NCBI RefSeq assembly: GCF_016862195.1 | Contig: NZ_BOMM01000071.1 | Coordinates: forward strand, 17,593 to 81,592 | Direction: 5' to 3' | DNA from: Paractinoplanes ferrugineus | GTDB taxonomy: Bacteria; Actinomycetota; Actinomycetes; Mycobacteriales; Micromonosporaceae | DNA: 64,000 bases | Part shown: piece by piece, positions 8,443 through 17,027 of the stretch | How the letters are laid out: each line of letters begins with the position of its first letter | Position numbering within the stretch: the stretch's first letter is position 1 | Notes under the pieces: generated by a model | Told to the model about the DNA's origin: nothing | Seen by the model: the letters and a program-made list of their open reading frames with translations, nothing else | The model's database searches: none | Made by a program: the position numbers and the translations under genes

Positions 8443-9498
8443 TCAGGCCGCTGGGATGTGTGTCTGCTTCGGCAGGCGGCGCGGCGGGGCGGCAGCGGTC
8501 GAACCGCGGACCACCAGCTCGGCCGGGAAGACGTATTCCGAGCGGGGGGCCGCGTGGCCGTGGATCTCGTCGACCAGGGCCCGAACCGCGGCGTTGCCCA
8601 TCGCGGCGACCGGCTGCCGGAGGGTGGTCAGGGGCGGGTCGGTGAAGGCGATGAGCGGGGAATCGTCGAAGCCGACCACCGACAGATCGCGCGGCACCTG
8701 CAGGCCACGGCGATGGGCGGCCCGGATCGCCCCCAGGGCCATCAGGTCGGAACCGCAGACCAGGGCGGTGACGTCGCGGTCGAGCAGTTGACCGGCGGCC
8801 ACCTCGCCACCCTCGACGCCGAAGAGCGTCAGCGCCACCAGCTCGTCGGGCGGGCGGTGTCCGTACGACGGGACATGGCGGCGCATGGCGCTGTGGTAGC
8901 CGTCCAGCTTTCGCTGCACCGCCCGGAACCGCTGGGGGCCGGAGACGAAACCGATGCGCTCGTGACCCAGCGCGGCCAGGTGCGCGACCGCCGTCTCGGC
9001 CGCCTGCTTGTCGTCGCAGGAGATGAACGGGGCGGAGATGCCGTCGGCGAAGCCGTTGACGAAGACGACCGGCAACGGGCGGTCGATCAGGCGCTGGTAA
9101 CGATCATGGTCGGCGGTGGTGTCGGCGTGCAGCCCGGCCACGAAGACGATGCCGCTCACCTGGCGGTCGAGGAGCATCTCGAGGTATTCATCCTCGGTCA
9201 CGCCGCCCGGCGTCTGGGTACAGAGCACCGGGGTGAAGCCGGTCTGCGCGAGGGCCGACTCGACGATCTGGGCGAACGCGGGGAAGATCGGGTTCTCCAG
9301 CTCGGGAACGATCAGGCCGACCAGGCCCGCACTGCGTTTGTGCAGGCGCTCGGGACGTTCGTAGCCGAGAACGTCAAGGGCGGTCAGAACTGCCTGGCGG
9401 GTGTCGGCCGAGACACCGGGGCGATCATTGAGGACCCGCGACACCGTCGCCTCGCTGACGCCCGCCTGTCGGGCGATATCCGAGAGACGTGCACGCAT
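8443..9498 (-). CDS. LacI-family transcriptional repressor
   Basis: A 351-residue LacI/GalR regulator. The N-terminal HTH and hinge (LSDIARQAGVSEATVSRVLNDRPGVS, residues about 4-30) are canonical; the remainder is the periplasmic-binding-protein-like sugar-sensing domain, with the VGFDDSPLIAFTDPPLTTLRQP segment typical of the family. ATG 9498 places the HTH at the extreme N-terminus, as in all members. There is no Shine-Dalgarno; a TATTGT -10 at 9505-9510 (minus strand) would start transcription at or next to the ATG. A CGTTAATTTT half-operator lies just upstream (9516-9526), suggesting autoregulation. The secreted GH43 gene at 11.2 kb carries a related operator and is a likely target. Confidence 0.92.
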   Translation of the reverse strand: MRARLSDIARQAGVSEATVSRVLNDRPGVSADTRQAVLTALDVLGYERPERLHKRSAGLVGLIVPELENPIFPAFAQIVESALAQTGFTPVLCTQTPGGVTEDEYLEMLLDRQVSGIVFVAGLHADTTADHDRYQRLIDRPLPVVFVNGFADGISAPFISCDDKQAAETAVAHLAALGHERIGFVSGPQRFRAVQRKLDGYHSAMRRHVPSYGHRPPDELVALTLFGVEGGEVAAGQLLDRDVTALVCGSDLMALGAIRAAHRRGLQVPRDLSVVGFDDSPLIAFTDPPLTTLRQPVAAMGNAAVRALVDEIHGHAAPRSEYVFPAELVVRGSTAAAPPRRLPKQTHIPAA

Positions 9499-9669
9499 GC
9501 GGTCACAATAACCCTTCGTTAATTTTGCCGCGCCGGCCACGCCGGTCACACCCCGGGAGGGCCACGAGCGGCTACGGCAGCCGCCGGGCCGGCCGCCGGA
9601 AAGCCCGGCAAAGATCGGATTTATCGAGTTCGTCCTCAAGCCGGGCGCCCAACTGTCGATGGGGACGCC

Positions 9670-11172
9670 GTGGGGGGTGCGAAGCGATTGCGGAGCGATC
9701 CGCTCATCGGCGCCGCCGTGGCGTGGATGGTGATCGCGGCCATCCTCTTCTTCGCCCTGCAGAGTTGGACGGTCTGGCAGGTACGCACGTTCTGGGCGTT
9801 TCAACTGCCGCTGGACGCTCTGTTCGCGTACTGCTCGTGGCGGGTGTCGCGGATCGCGACCGGGCCGGTCCGCCGGTTCTGGCTGATCCTGACCGGCGTG
9901 AGCTCTTCGTTCCTGATCGGCGACACCTTCCAGACGGTCCTTACGTTCGTCGACGAACCGGGCACTTGGTCGACGGCCGGCGGCGCTGTGCAGTCGACCT
10001 TCTTCGCGGGTGGGCTCGTGGTCGTCGTGGTGGCGATGCTCCTCCACCCGCATCCCGGCCGGAGCGGGCGGGCCCGGCTGGCGTTCTGGCTGGACTCGGC
10101 CTCGGTGCTGGTCGCCGGCGCGGTGATGGCCTGGTGCTTCGCGGTGCGGCCCGGACAGGCGTTGTTCACCACGCTGGGACTGGCGGCCGCCGCGATCACC
10201 GCCTGTTTCGCGGCGGTCAAGCTGATCCTGAGCGGGAACGCGCCGATGCGCCGGTCCGCCGCCATCTCGATGATGCTCGCCGGCGCCGTCACCGCGATCG
10301 GCGTGTTCATGGAGCCGGCCGCGGGCGCGGAGCTGCCGCCGTACGTCTACCTGGTGCGGCTCATGCCGTCGATGCTGATCGCGCTCGGCCCCCGCATCCA
10401 GGTCACGATCGCCCGTTTCGACCCGGCCCCGTTCGCCGATCGCCGGCGCAAGCCCTACAGCCTGCTGCCGTACGGCGCGATCGCGCTCGCCTTCGTGGCC
10501 CTGGTCGTGGTGATGCCACAGGGTGTGGACTTCCGGTTGTGGGGCGTGGTGGTCGGACTCGGGTTGATCTGCGCCCTGGTCGCCGGGCGGCAGCTGGTCG
10601 CGTTCCACGACAACACCGAGCTGATCGAGCAGCTGCGGGAACACGAGACGCGGCTGCGCCGCCAGGCGCTCACCGACGGGCTGACCGGGCTGGCCAACCG
10701 CACGCACTTCCACGAGCAGGTGGAGGCGGCGCTGGCGGCCGACCCGGTGCAGACCTCGGTGCTGCTCCTCGACCTGGACGGGTTCAAGCAGGTGAACGAC
10801 ACGTTCGGGCACGCGGCCGGGGACGAACTGCTGATCTCGGTGGCCGACAAGATGCGGACCGCGGTACGCGACGGCGACCTGCCGGCCCGGTTCGGTGGTG
10901 ACGAGTTCGGCATCCTGCTGCGCGGCTGCACCGGCCCGGAGGCGGAGGAGACGGCTCAGCGCCTGCTCGACGCCCTGGCCGAACCGGTCGATGTGGCCGG
11001 TGCCCCGATCACGGCGAACGCGAGCATCGGTGCCGCCGCCGCCGAGCCCGGCGAGGGGGTCTCGGCGCTGATCCGGCGGGCCGACGTGGCCATGTACGCC
11101 GCCAAGTCGGCGGGCAAGGGCACGTGGAAGAGGTACGACACCGGGATGGAATCGGTCGCCTCTTTCCATTGA
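9670..11172 (+). CDS. Membrane-bound diguanylate cyclase (GGDEF)
   Basis: A 500-residue protein that makes cyclic di-GMP from two GTP. The first about 310 residues contain eight or so hydrophobic segments, a membrane sensor with no recognised name; a short coiled linker (residues 315-333) leads to a GGDEF domain (334-490). The active motif GGDEF is intact at 409-413, and the inhibitory RxxD site is intact at 400-403 (RDGD), exactly five residues before it, predicting product inhibition. No EAL domain is present. GTG 9670 is the first start in frame. The gene lies divergent from the lacI-type gene and is followed closely by the GH43 gene. Confidence 0.93.
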   Translation: MGGAKRLRSDPLIGAAVAWMVIAAILFFALQSWTVWQVRTFWAFQLPLDALFAYCSWRVSRIATGPVRRFWLILTGVSSSFLIGDTFQTVLTFVDEPGTWSTAGGAVQSTFFAGGLVVVVVAMLLHPHPGRSGRARLAFWLDSASVLVAGAVMAWCFAVRPGQALFTTLGLAAAAITACFAAVKLILSGNAPMRRSAAISMMLAGAVTAIGVFMEPAAGAELPPYVYLVRLMPSMLIALGPRIQVTIARFDPAPFADRRRKPYSLLPYGAIALAFVALVVVMPQGVDFRLWGVVVGLGLICALVAGRQLVAFHDNTELIEQLREHETRLRRQALTDGLTGLANRTHFHEQVEAALAADPVQTSVLLLDLDGFKQVNDTFGHAAGDELLISVADKMRTAVRDGDLPARFGGDEFGILLRGCTGPEAEETAQRLLDALAEPVDVAGAPITANASIGAAAAEPGEGVSALIRRADVAMYAAKSAGKGTWKRYDTGMESVASFH

Positions 11173-11182
11173 TAATGATCGT

Positions 11183-11196
11183 TGTTAACGTAAACA
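11183..11196 (+). promoter_or_regulatory. LacI-type operator just before the GH43 start codon
   Basis: TGTTAACGTAAACA is a 14-bp palindrome with one mismatched pair, close to the TGTTAACGTTAACA class bound by actinobacterial LacI regulators of polysaccharide genes. It ends 3 bp before ATG 11200 and would cover the start site of transcription from the upstream GATAAT (11171-11176). Confidence 0.6.
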
Positions 11197-11199
11197 TCC

Positions 11200-12561
11200 A
11201 TGTCGACCTCGCGAAAGTTCGGCGGCCTCGTCCTCGTCGCCCTGCTCGCGGTGGTCTTCGGCGCCGCCTCCCCCGCCGCCGCGGCCACCTACGCCGGCTA
11301 TGCCATGGCGTATTTCACCGAGTCCCCCAACATGTCCGCCGCCAACTACGGACTGCACATCGCGGTCAGCGGTGACGGCCTCAACTGGACCCCGCTCAAC
11401 CAGAACAACCCGGTCGCCACCCCGACGGCCGGCACGCTCGGGCTGCGCGACCCGTACATCCTGCGCAAGACCGACGGCACGTTCGAGGTGCTGGCCACCG
11501 ATCTCAACGGCACCGACTGGAGCGTCAACAGCCAGTACGTCCACGTCTGGGACTCGACCGACCTGCGCACCTTCACCAACTACCGGCGGATGAAGGTGCA
11601 CTCGCTCGCCACCCACTCGTGGGCGCCCGAGGCGTACTGGGACGCGAGCCGCAACCAGTACGGGGTGATCTACTCCGCGGTGGTCGGCGGCCACAACGTG
11701 ATCATGGTGAGCTACACGACCGACTTCCGGACCGCCACCGAGGGCCAGGTGTTCTTCGACAACGGCACCGACGTCATCGACGGCAACCTGGTCAGCCAGG
11801 GCGGGGTGAACTACTTCTACTACCGCGGTACGGGCGGGCTGTTCGGCGCCCGGTCGTCGACGCTCAACCCGAAGAGCTTCACCACGTACACCGGTGTGAT
11901 CAACCCGGGCCGCGGCGTGGAGGCGCCACAACTGGTACCGGCGCTGTCCGGCAACGGCTACACGCTGTGGGGCGACACGTACAGCCCGAACGGTCGGTTC
12001 TTCGCCTGGTCGACGAGCGCGCTGTCGACCGGCAGCTGGTCGCTGCTCAACGACCGCGCCTACACCCAGCCGCTCAACTCCAAGCACTTGGGCATCACGC
12101 CGCTCACCGCCACCGAGATGTCGAACCTGACCACCAAGTGGGGTTCGCCGGCCTGGAACCGGGTGAAGTCGTACAACTACCCGGGCCGCTATCTACGGCA
12201 TTACGACAACGTCGCCCGGATCGACGAATACCCGTTCGACCAGTGGCCGGACCAGCAGTGGAAGATCGTGCCGGGCCTGGCCGACAGCGCCGGCGTGTCG
12301 TTCCAGTCGGTGAACTACCCGACGAGGTACCTGCGGCACTACGACTATGCCGTGCAGCTCGCCACCAGCGACGGGACGACCGCCTTCACCCGTGACGCCA
12401 CGTTCTACAAGGTGGCCGGCCTCGCCGACAGCTCGTGGACGTCGTTCCGGTCGTACAACTACCCGGACCGCTACCTGCGGCACTACAACTACGTGCTGCG
12501 CATCGACCCGATCAGCACCGCCACCGAAAAACAGGACGCGACCTTCCGAGTGGGTTACTGA
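11200..12561 (+). CDS. Secreted GH43-type glycoside hydrolase with AbfB domain
   Basis: A 453-residue exported enzyme. A signal peptide ends near ASPAAA (about residue 28). Residues 30-310 form a five-bladed beta-propeller pattern of family 43 type, with the early GLRDPYI segment (family Asp) and THSWAPEAYWD (Trp-Ala-Pro-Glu, a GH43 hallmark). Residues about 325-450 are an alpha-L-arabinofuranosidase B (AbfB) sugar-binding domain with three repeats of the SYNYPxRYLRHYxY kind. It probably removes arabinose or xylose from plant hemicellulose. No ribosome site precedes ATG 11200, so the mRNA is likely leaderless. The overlapping operator suggests LacI-type repression. Confidence 0.87.
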   Translation: MSTSRKFGGLVLVALLAVVFGAASPAAAATYAGYAMAYFTESPNMSAANYGLHIAVSGDGLNWTPLNQNNPVATPTAGTLGLRDPYILRKTDGTFEVLATDLNGTDWSVNSQYVHVWDSTDLRTFTNYRRMKVHSLATHSWAPEAYWDASRNQYGVIYSAVVGGHNVIMVSYTTDFRTATEGQVFFDNGTDVIDGNLVSQGGVNYFYYRGTGGLFGARSSTLNPKSFTTYTGVINPGRGVEAPQLVPALSGNGYTLWGDTYSPNGRFFAWSTSALSTGSWSLLNDRAYTQPLNSKHLGITPLTATEMSNLTTKWGSPAWNRVKSYNYPGRYLRHYDNVARIDEYPFDQWPDQQWKIVPGLADSAGVSFQSVNYPTRYLRHYDYAVQLATSDGTTAFTRDATFYKVAGLADSSWTSFRSYNYPDRYLRHYNYVLRIDPISTATEKQDATFRVGY

Positions 12562-12574
12562 GTATCCTTCGCGG

Positions 12575-13900
12575 ATGCCCGCCGCAGCGCATCACCGAAT
12601 GGCCTGGCTCGATGCGCTGCGCGCGGTGGCCGCCCTGCTCGTGGTCTACGCGCACTTCACCCATTACCTGCTGCGTGACGTCCGGGCCGCGACGACCGAC
12701 TGGCTCAACGCGGGCGTCGCCGGCGTGATGCTCTTCTTCCTGGTCAGCGGCTACATCGTGCCCGCCTCCCTGGAGCGCCACGGCGACCTGCGGCGCTTCT
12801 GGATCTCCCGCCTCACCCGGCTCTACCCGCTCTACCTCGCGGTCGGGCTGGCCGTGGTCGTGGTGCTGCCGGTCGCGCCGTACCTCGAGCGGCATCCCGT
12901 CGCCGGCACCGTCGCCCACCTCACCATGCTCCCCCAGTTCACCGGCTTCGACCTGGTCACCCCGGTGATGTGGACGCTCACCTTCGAGATGGCGTTCTAC
13001 CTGCTGGTGGCCGCCCTGTTCGCGCTCGGCCTGCACCGGGCCAGCGCCCTGATCGCGGTGATCTTCGCGGTCGCCGCGGTGGCCACGGTGCCGCTCACCC
13101 CGCGTCAGATGATCACGCCGGCACTGCCGGTGGTGATCGCCGGCGTCCTGATCGCCGGGCTGGCCGCGCTGCTCAGCAGACGCCGGGTGGCCGTCGTGGC
13201 CGGGGCTCTCACGCTGATCGCCCTGGTGCTGACCCTGCTGCTGAGCAACCAACACCCGTCGCACGTGTGGGACGGCCTGCTGATCCCGGCGACCATGTTC
13301 ACCGGTACCGCCATCTACCGCGCCGAGAAGGGTCAGATCCGCCGGCGCCACGCGGTCGTCGCCATCGTCGCCGTCAGCGTCGCCTGCCTCGTCAACTGGG
13401 CCGCCGAGCTGCGTTCGCTCGACGCGCTCACGCCGATCTACCTGACCCGTGCGGTGCTCACCCTGGTGATCATCGGGGGCTCGTTCGCGCTCGGCTTCGC
13501 CTGCCGCCACCGGCGCGTGCCCCGGTCGCTGGCCTGGATCGGACTGGTCAGCTATTCGCTGTACCTGCTGCACGTGCCGGTCATCCAGCTCACCGGCCCG
13601 TGGTTGCGCGACCACATCCACGGGCTCGCCGAGATCCCGGCGGCGGCGGCCTTCATGGCGGCTCTGCTCGGGGCGTCGTGGCTGACCCACCGCTACATCG
13701 AGATCCCCGGGCAACGACTGGGCCGGCTGCTGCCGAGCGAGAAACGGGCGCGTGTCCCAAGCCCCCGGCACCGCCCCGAGGACAGCATGACCGCCCCACC
13801 GGCCGACGACATCCAGCCCGACGACATCCAGCCCGGCGAAAACCGGCCCGATCAACGGCGGGTCTCCGTGGGCAACCGCGACGACAAGCGCGCCGACTAG
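12575..13900 (+). CDS. Acyltransferase-3 family membrane protein
   Basis: A 441-residue integral membrane acyltransferase (AT3, OafA-like), which O-acylates cell-surface sugars or lipids. The N-terminus has the family opening WLDALRAVAALLVVYAHF with its conserved Arg and His, and LFFLVSGYIVPAS follows in TM2. About ten TM segments extend to residue 380. The last 60 residues are a polar cytoplasmic tail with two direct DDIQP repeats. ATG 12575, 13 bp after the GH43 stop, is the first start giving the family N-terminus; no clear ribosome site is visible. The stop codon TAG shares a CTAG palindrome with the stop of the convergent deoR-type gene. Confidence 0.85.
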   Translation: MPAAAHHRMAWLDALRAVAALLVVYAHFTHYLLRDVRAATTDWLNAGVAGVMLFFLVSGYIVPASLERHGDLRRFWISRLTRLYPLYLAVGLAVVVVLPVAPYLERHPVAGTVAHLTMLPQFTGFDLVTPVMWTLTFEMAFYLLVAALFALGLHRASALIAVIFAVAAVATVPLTPRQMITPALPVVIAGVLIAGLAALLSRRRVAVVAGALTLIALVLTLLLSNQHPSHVWDGLLIPATMFTGTAIYRAEKGQIRRRHAVVAIVAVSVACLVNWAAELRSLDALTPIYLTRAVLTLVIIGGSFALGFACRHRRVPRSLAWIGLVSYSLYLLHVPVIQLTGPWLRDHIHGLAEIPAAAAFMAALLGASWLTHRYIEIPGQRLGRLLPSEKRARVPSPRHRPEDSMTAPPADDIQPDDIQPGENRPDQRRVSVGNRDDKRAD

Positions 13901-14673
13901 GCGCCGGCCACGACCACCTCGGTGCCCGCCCGGCGGATCGCCTCCACGCCCGCGGCGTCCGCGGACGAGTCGGTGACCAGCATCGATACGTCGGTTATCG
14001 GGCAGATGCCGGCCAGGCAGATCTTTCCCACCTTGGAACCGTCGGCCACCACGATCACCCGGTCGGCCCGGCGGATCATGGTGGCGTTGGTGTTGGCCTC
14101 GATCTCGTCGTGGGTGGTCAGGCCGCCGCGGGCGCTGATGCCGTCGACACCGACCACCGCGACCGCCATGTTCAGGCCTTTCAGGGCCTGGTCCGCGATC
14201 GGGCCGACAAGCTCGTAGGACTGGGTGCGGGAGACGCCCCCGGTCATGATCAGTTTCAGGCGGGGCCGCAGGGCCAGTTCGGCGGCGATGTTGAGGGCGT
14301 TGGTCACCACGGTCAGGTCGACCCGCTCGGCCAGCAGCCGGGCGAGCAGGTGGGTGGTGGTGCCGCCGGTCATGCCGAGGGTCAGCGGGCCCTTCGGCAG
14401 CAGCGCGGCGACCGTCTTGGCCACCAGGGCCTTCTCCTCGCGGTGCTGGCCGACCCGGTAGCGGACCGGCAGCTCGTAGGCGACGTCGACGGCGATCGCG
14501 CCGCCGTGGGTGCGCGACAGCAACCGCTGGTCCTCGAGGACCTGCAGGTCACGGCGGATGGTGGCGGGCGAGACCGCGAACTCGTCGGCCAGGTGGCCGG
14601 CGTCGACCGACCCGTGGTTGGCGACGCGTTCGAGGATGGCCGAAACGCGGTCGGCCCGGCGGAGCGAACTCAT
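13897..14673 (-). CDS. DeoR-family sugar regulator
   Basis: A 258-residue DeoR/GlpR repressor. The N-terminal winged HTH (RRADRVSAILERVANHGSV, then AVSPATIRRDLQVLEDQRLL) is complete; the DeoR sensor domain has the LTLGMTGGTTTHLLARLL sugar-phosphate loop and the VIVVADGSKVGK signature. Such proteins sense phosphorylated sugars. ATG 14673 is preceded by GAGGAA. It is divergent from the GH4 gene, and a ten-base motif (CAAACGAGCA) lies in its own promoter and twice before the SIS gene. It is therefore the probable local repressor of the 14.8-22.9 kb sugar locus and of itself. The inducer is plausibly tagatose- or galactosamine-6-phosphate. Confidence 0.92.
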   Translation of the reverse strand: MSSLRRADRVSAILERVANHGSVDAGHLADEFAVSPATIRRDLQVLEDQRLLSRTHGGAIAVDVAYELPVRYRVGQHREEKALVAKTVAALLPKGPLTLGMTGGTTTHLLARLLAERVDLTVVTNALNIAAELALRPRLKLIMTGGVSRTQSYELVGPIADQALKGLNMAVAVVGVDGISARGGLTTHDEIEANTNATMIRRADRVIVVADGSKVGKICLAGICPITDVSMLVTDSSADAAGVEAIRRAGTEVVVAGA

Positions 14674-14696
14674 GAATTCCTCGTATCGGTGCTGAT

Positions 14697-14706
14697 CAAA
14701 CGAGCA
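14697..14706 (-). promoter_or_regulatory. DeoR operator copy A (deoR-type gene promoter)
   Basis: CAAACGAGCA on the plus strand, TGCTCGTTTG on the minus strand. On the minus strand it lies inside a promoter-like TTGACT (14706-14711 complement) spacer leading to a CGATAC -10-like box. It is identical to the two copies at 16078 and 16113. Confidence 0.65.
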
Positions 14707-14781
14707 GTCAACATAGTCCGTTTCCAAGCGATACACCAGATCGTCTTGCGCGTTTATGGCGTCTACGCCAAGAATCCGCCC

Positions 14782-16074
14782 ATGACTGTGATCGCCTTCC
14801 TAGGCGCCGGCAGCGTGGTCTTCACCCGCGAACTGCTGGCCGACATCCTGTCCTTCCCCGAGCTGCGCGACGTGACCCTGGCCCTGCACGACATCGATCC
14901 GGAACGTCTGGAGACCGCCGAGGCGATCGCCCGGCAGACCGCTGACCAGCTCGGCTGCCACCCGATGATCAAAGCGACGCGGGATCGGCGGCGGGCGCTG
15001 GAGGATGCCGACTTCGTGATCAACTCGATCCAGGTCGGCATGCACGAGGCGACCGTGCGCGACTTCGAGATCCCGGCGAAGTACGGCCTGCGGCAGACGA
15101 TCGCCGACACCCTCGGGATCGGCGGCATCTTCCGAGCACTTCGGACCTTCCCGGTTCTCGACGCGATCGCGCGGGACATCGAGGACATCTGCCCAGACGC
15201 CTGGTTCCTCAACTACACCAACCCGATGGCCATGAACATCGCCTACCTCGCCGCCAAAGCACCGCGGGTCAAGGCGGTCGGGCTCTGCCACTCGGTGTTC
15301 TGGACCGTGCACGACCTGGCCGAGCTGCTCCACGTACCGCTCGAGGAGATCGACTACACCGGCGCCGGCGTCAACCATCAGGCCTGGTTGCTGCGCTTCG
15401 AACACCGTGGCGAGTCGCTCTATCCGAAGCTGGACGCGCTGTTGGCGAAGGACCCGGAACTGCGCCGACGAGTACGCATGGACATGTACCGACGGCTCGG
15501 CTACTTCCCGACCGAGACCAGCGAGCACTCCGCCGAGTACGTCCCGTGGTATCTGCACCACGACGCGGAGATCGAGCGGCTGCGCCTCCCGGTCGGCGAC
15601 TACCTGCGCATCAGCGCCGACAACGTGGCCGAGTACCGGGCGGTCCGGCAGGCGATGATCAACAAGGAGAAGCTCGATCTCACCCGGGACGCCACCGAAT
15701 ATGCCCCGCAGGTTATCCACAGCATGGTCACCGGCACCATGCGCCGCATCCACGGCAACGTCGCCAACCGCGGCCTGATCAGCAATCTGCCCGAGGACTA
15801 CGCGGTCGAGGTGCCGTGCGTGGTCGACCGGCTCGGCGTACGCCCGGAGCGGGTCGGTGCTCTGCCCGCGCAGTGCGCCGCGGTCAACCGGGGCTTCGTC
15901 AACGTCGGGCAGCTGACCGTGCGGGCGGCGATCACCGGCGACAAGCGGATGGTCCGGCAGGCCGCGATGCTCGACCCGAACACGGCCGCGACGCTCACCG
16001 TCGACCAGATCTGGGAGCTGTGCGACGAACTGACCGCGGCGCACGGAAGCCTGATGCCGGAAGCGCTCATCTGA
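14782..16074 (+). CDS. Family GH4 glycosidase (alpha-galactosidase type)
   Basis: A 430-residue NAD- and Mn-dependent glycosidase of family GH4 (MelA/AglA group), which cleaves glycosides by an oxidation-elimination route. The N-terminal Rossmann loop FLGAGS (residues 6-11) binds NAD; NYTNPMA (144-150) is the GH4 block; GLCHS gives metal ligand Cys169, and GVNHQAW gives His199. The Asn-Pro and Cys-His motifs are those of the alpha-galactosidase/glucuronidase branch. No signal peptide, so it is cytoplasmic and acts on an imported disaccharide. Neighbours indicate a galactose-configured, perhaps amino-sugar, substrate. Divergent from deoR, with a possible TTGCGC/AAGAAT promoter near 14746-14775. 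Confidence 0.9.
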   Translation: MTVIAFLGAGSVVFTRELLADILSFPELRDVTLALHDIDPERLETAEAIARQTADQLGCHPMIKATRDRRRALEDADFVINSIQVGMHEATVRDFEIPAKYGLRQTIADTLGIGGIFRALRTFPVLDAIARDIEDICPDAWFLNYTNPMAMNIAYLAAKAPRVKAVGLCHSVFWTVHDLAELLHVPLEEIDYTGAGVNHQAWLLRFEHRGESLYPKLDALLAKDPELRRRVRMDMYRRLGYFPTETSEHSAEYVPWYLHHDAEIERLRLPVGDYLRISADNVAEYRAVRQAMINKEKLDLTRDATEYAPQVIHSMVTGTMRRIHGNVANRGLISNLPEDYAVEVPCVVDRLGVRPERVGALPAQCAAVNRGFVNVGQLTVRAAITGDKRMVRQAAMLDPNTAATLTVDQIWELCDELTAAHGSLMPEALI

Positions 16075-16077
16075 GAA

Positions 16078-16087
16078 TGCTCGTTTG
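16078..16087 (+). promoter_or_regulatory. DeoR operator copy B
   Basis: TGCTCGTTTG begins 4 bp after the GH4 stop and is inverted relative to copy C, whose centre lies 35 bp downstream. Together they bracket the -35 of the SIS-gene promoter. Confidence 0.65.
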
Positions 16088-16098
16088 ATGCGCACATC

Positions 16099-16126
16099 TT
16101 GTGAAGCGAAAACAAACGAGCATAAT
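16099..16126 (+). promoter_or_regulatory. Promoter of the SIS-ABC transporter operon
   Basis: TTGTGA (16099-16104), a 16-bp spacer and CATAAT (16121-16126) form a sigma-70-type promoter. The predicted start at 16133-16135 coincides with ATG 16135, so the message is probably leaderless. Operator C overlaps the spacer and -10. Confidence 0.6.
16113..16122 (-). promoter_or_regulatory. DeoR operator copy C
   Basis: CAAACGAGCA, the exact inverse of copy B, overlapping the -10 box of the SIS-gene promoter. Binding here would block RNA polymerase directly. Confidence 0.65.
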
Positions 16127-16134
16127 CCTCGGAC

Positions 16135-17013
16135 ATGAATGACACCGCGGCCGAGATCGCCAGCCAGCCCGACACCTGGCAGCGAAGCCTGGCCCTGACC
16201 GACCAGGCCAACGAGCTGATCGCCCCCGGCGAACGCATGCTCCTGCTCGGCTGCGGCACCTCGTGGTTCGTCGCGCAGAGCCTCGCCGAGCTGCGCGAGC
16301 GGGCCGGCTTCGGGGAGACCGACGCGGTCTGCGCGTCGGAGTTCCGCCCGCACCGCCGCTACGACCGGATCGTGGCGGTGACCCGCTCCGGCACCTCCAC
16401 CGAGGTGCTCGAAGCACTGCGGCTGGTCCCGGCGTCGACCCGCACCGTCGCGATCACCGCGGTCCGCGGCGAGCCGGTCGACAACCTCACCGACACCCAG
16501 CTGGTGCTCGACTTCGCCGACGAGCGCAGCGTCGTGCAGACCCGGTTCCCGACGACCGTGCTGGCGCTCGCCCGGCACGCGTTCGGCGAGGACCTCACCG
16601 AAGCGATCGAGCAGGCCCGGGACGCGCTCGAAGCGTCGCTGCCGGCCGACCCCGCGGACATCGAACACCTGGTCTTCCTGGGCACCGGCTGGACCGTCGG
16701 GCTGGCCAACGAGGCCGCGCTCAAGGTCCGCGAGGCGGCCCAGGCCTACTCGGAGTCCTACCCGGCAAAGGATTTCCGGCACGGTCCGGTCGCGGTGGCC
16801 GGCCGCAACTCGCTGGTCTGGTCGTTCGGCGACACCGACCCCGCCCTCGACGAGGTGGCTCGCGCGGCCGGGGCCACCACGTACCGCAGCAAACAGGACC
16901 CCCTCGCCCAGCTGGTGCTCGCGCAGCGCTTCGCGCTGACGATGGCCGCGCACCGCGGCCTCGATCCCGATCACCCCCGACTGCTCACCCGATCCGTCGT
17001 CCTAACCCCCTGA
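16135..17013 (+). CDS. SIS-domain sugar-phosphate isomerase/deaminase (AgaS-like)
   Basis: A 292-residue protein with two tandem SIS domains (about 30-150 and 165-290) and no glutaminase domain. First-domain motifs are LLGCGTSWFVAQ and VTRSGTSTEVLEAL; the second has FLGTGWTVGLANEAALKVREAA, then YPAKDFRHGP, matching the AgaS/GlmS-isomerase type. AgaS converts galactosamine-6-phosphate to tagatose-6-phosphate with release of ammonia. Neighbouring tagatose-6-phosphate-type kinase and class II aldolase support that role. There is no ribosome site; the promoter 16099-16126 predicts a leaderless start. An isomerase acting on another sugar phosphate remains possible. Confidence 0.8.
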   Translation: MNDTAAEIASQPDTWQRSLALTDQANELIAPGERMLLLGCGTSWFVAQSLAELRERAGFGETDAVCASEFRPHRRYDRIVAVTRSGTSTEVLEALRLVPASTRTVAITAVRGEPVDNLTDTQLVLDFADERSVVQTRFPTTVLALARHAFGEDLTEAIEQARDALEASLPADPADIEHLVFLGTGWTVGLANEAALKVREAAQAYSESYPAKDFRHGPVAVAGRNSLVWSFGDTDPALDEVARAAGATTYRSKQDPLAQLVLAQRFALTMAAHRGLDPDHPRLLTRSVVLTP

Positions 17014-17027
17014 CGAGGTGCTTTGAG

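Noticed and set aside
9499..11169. Long minus-strand frame continuous with the LacI gene, antisense to the diguanylate cyclase
   Set aside because: Composition is dominated by Arg, Gly, Asp and His, typical of a GC-rich antisense frame, and no family is visible; LacI proteins begin with the HTH at residue 4.
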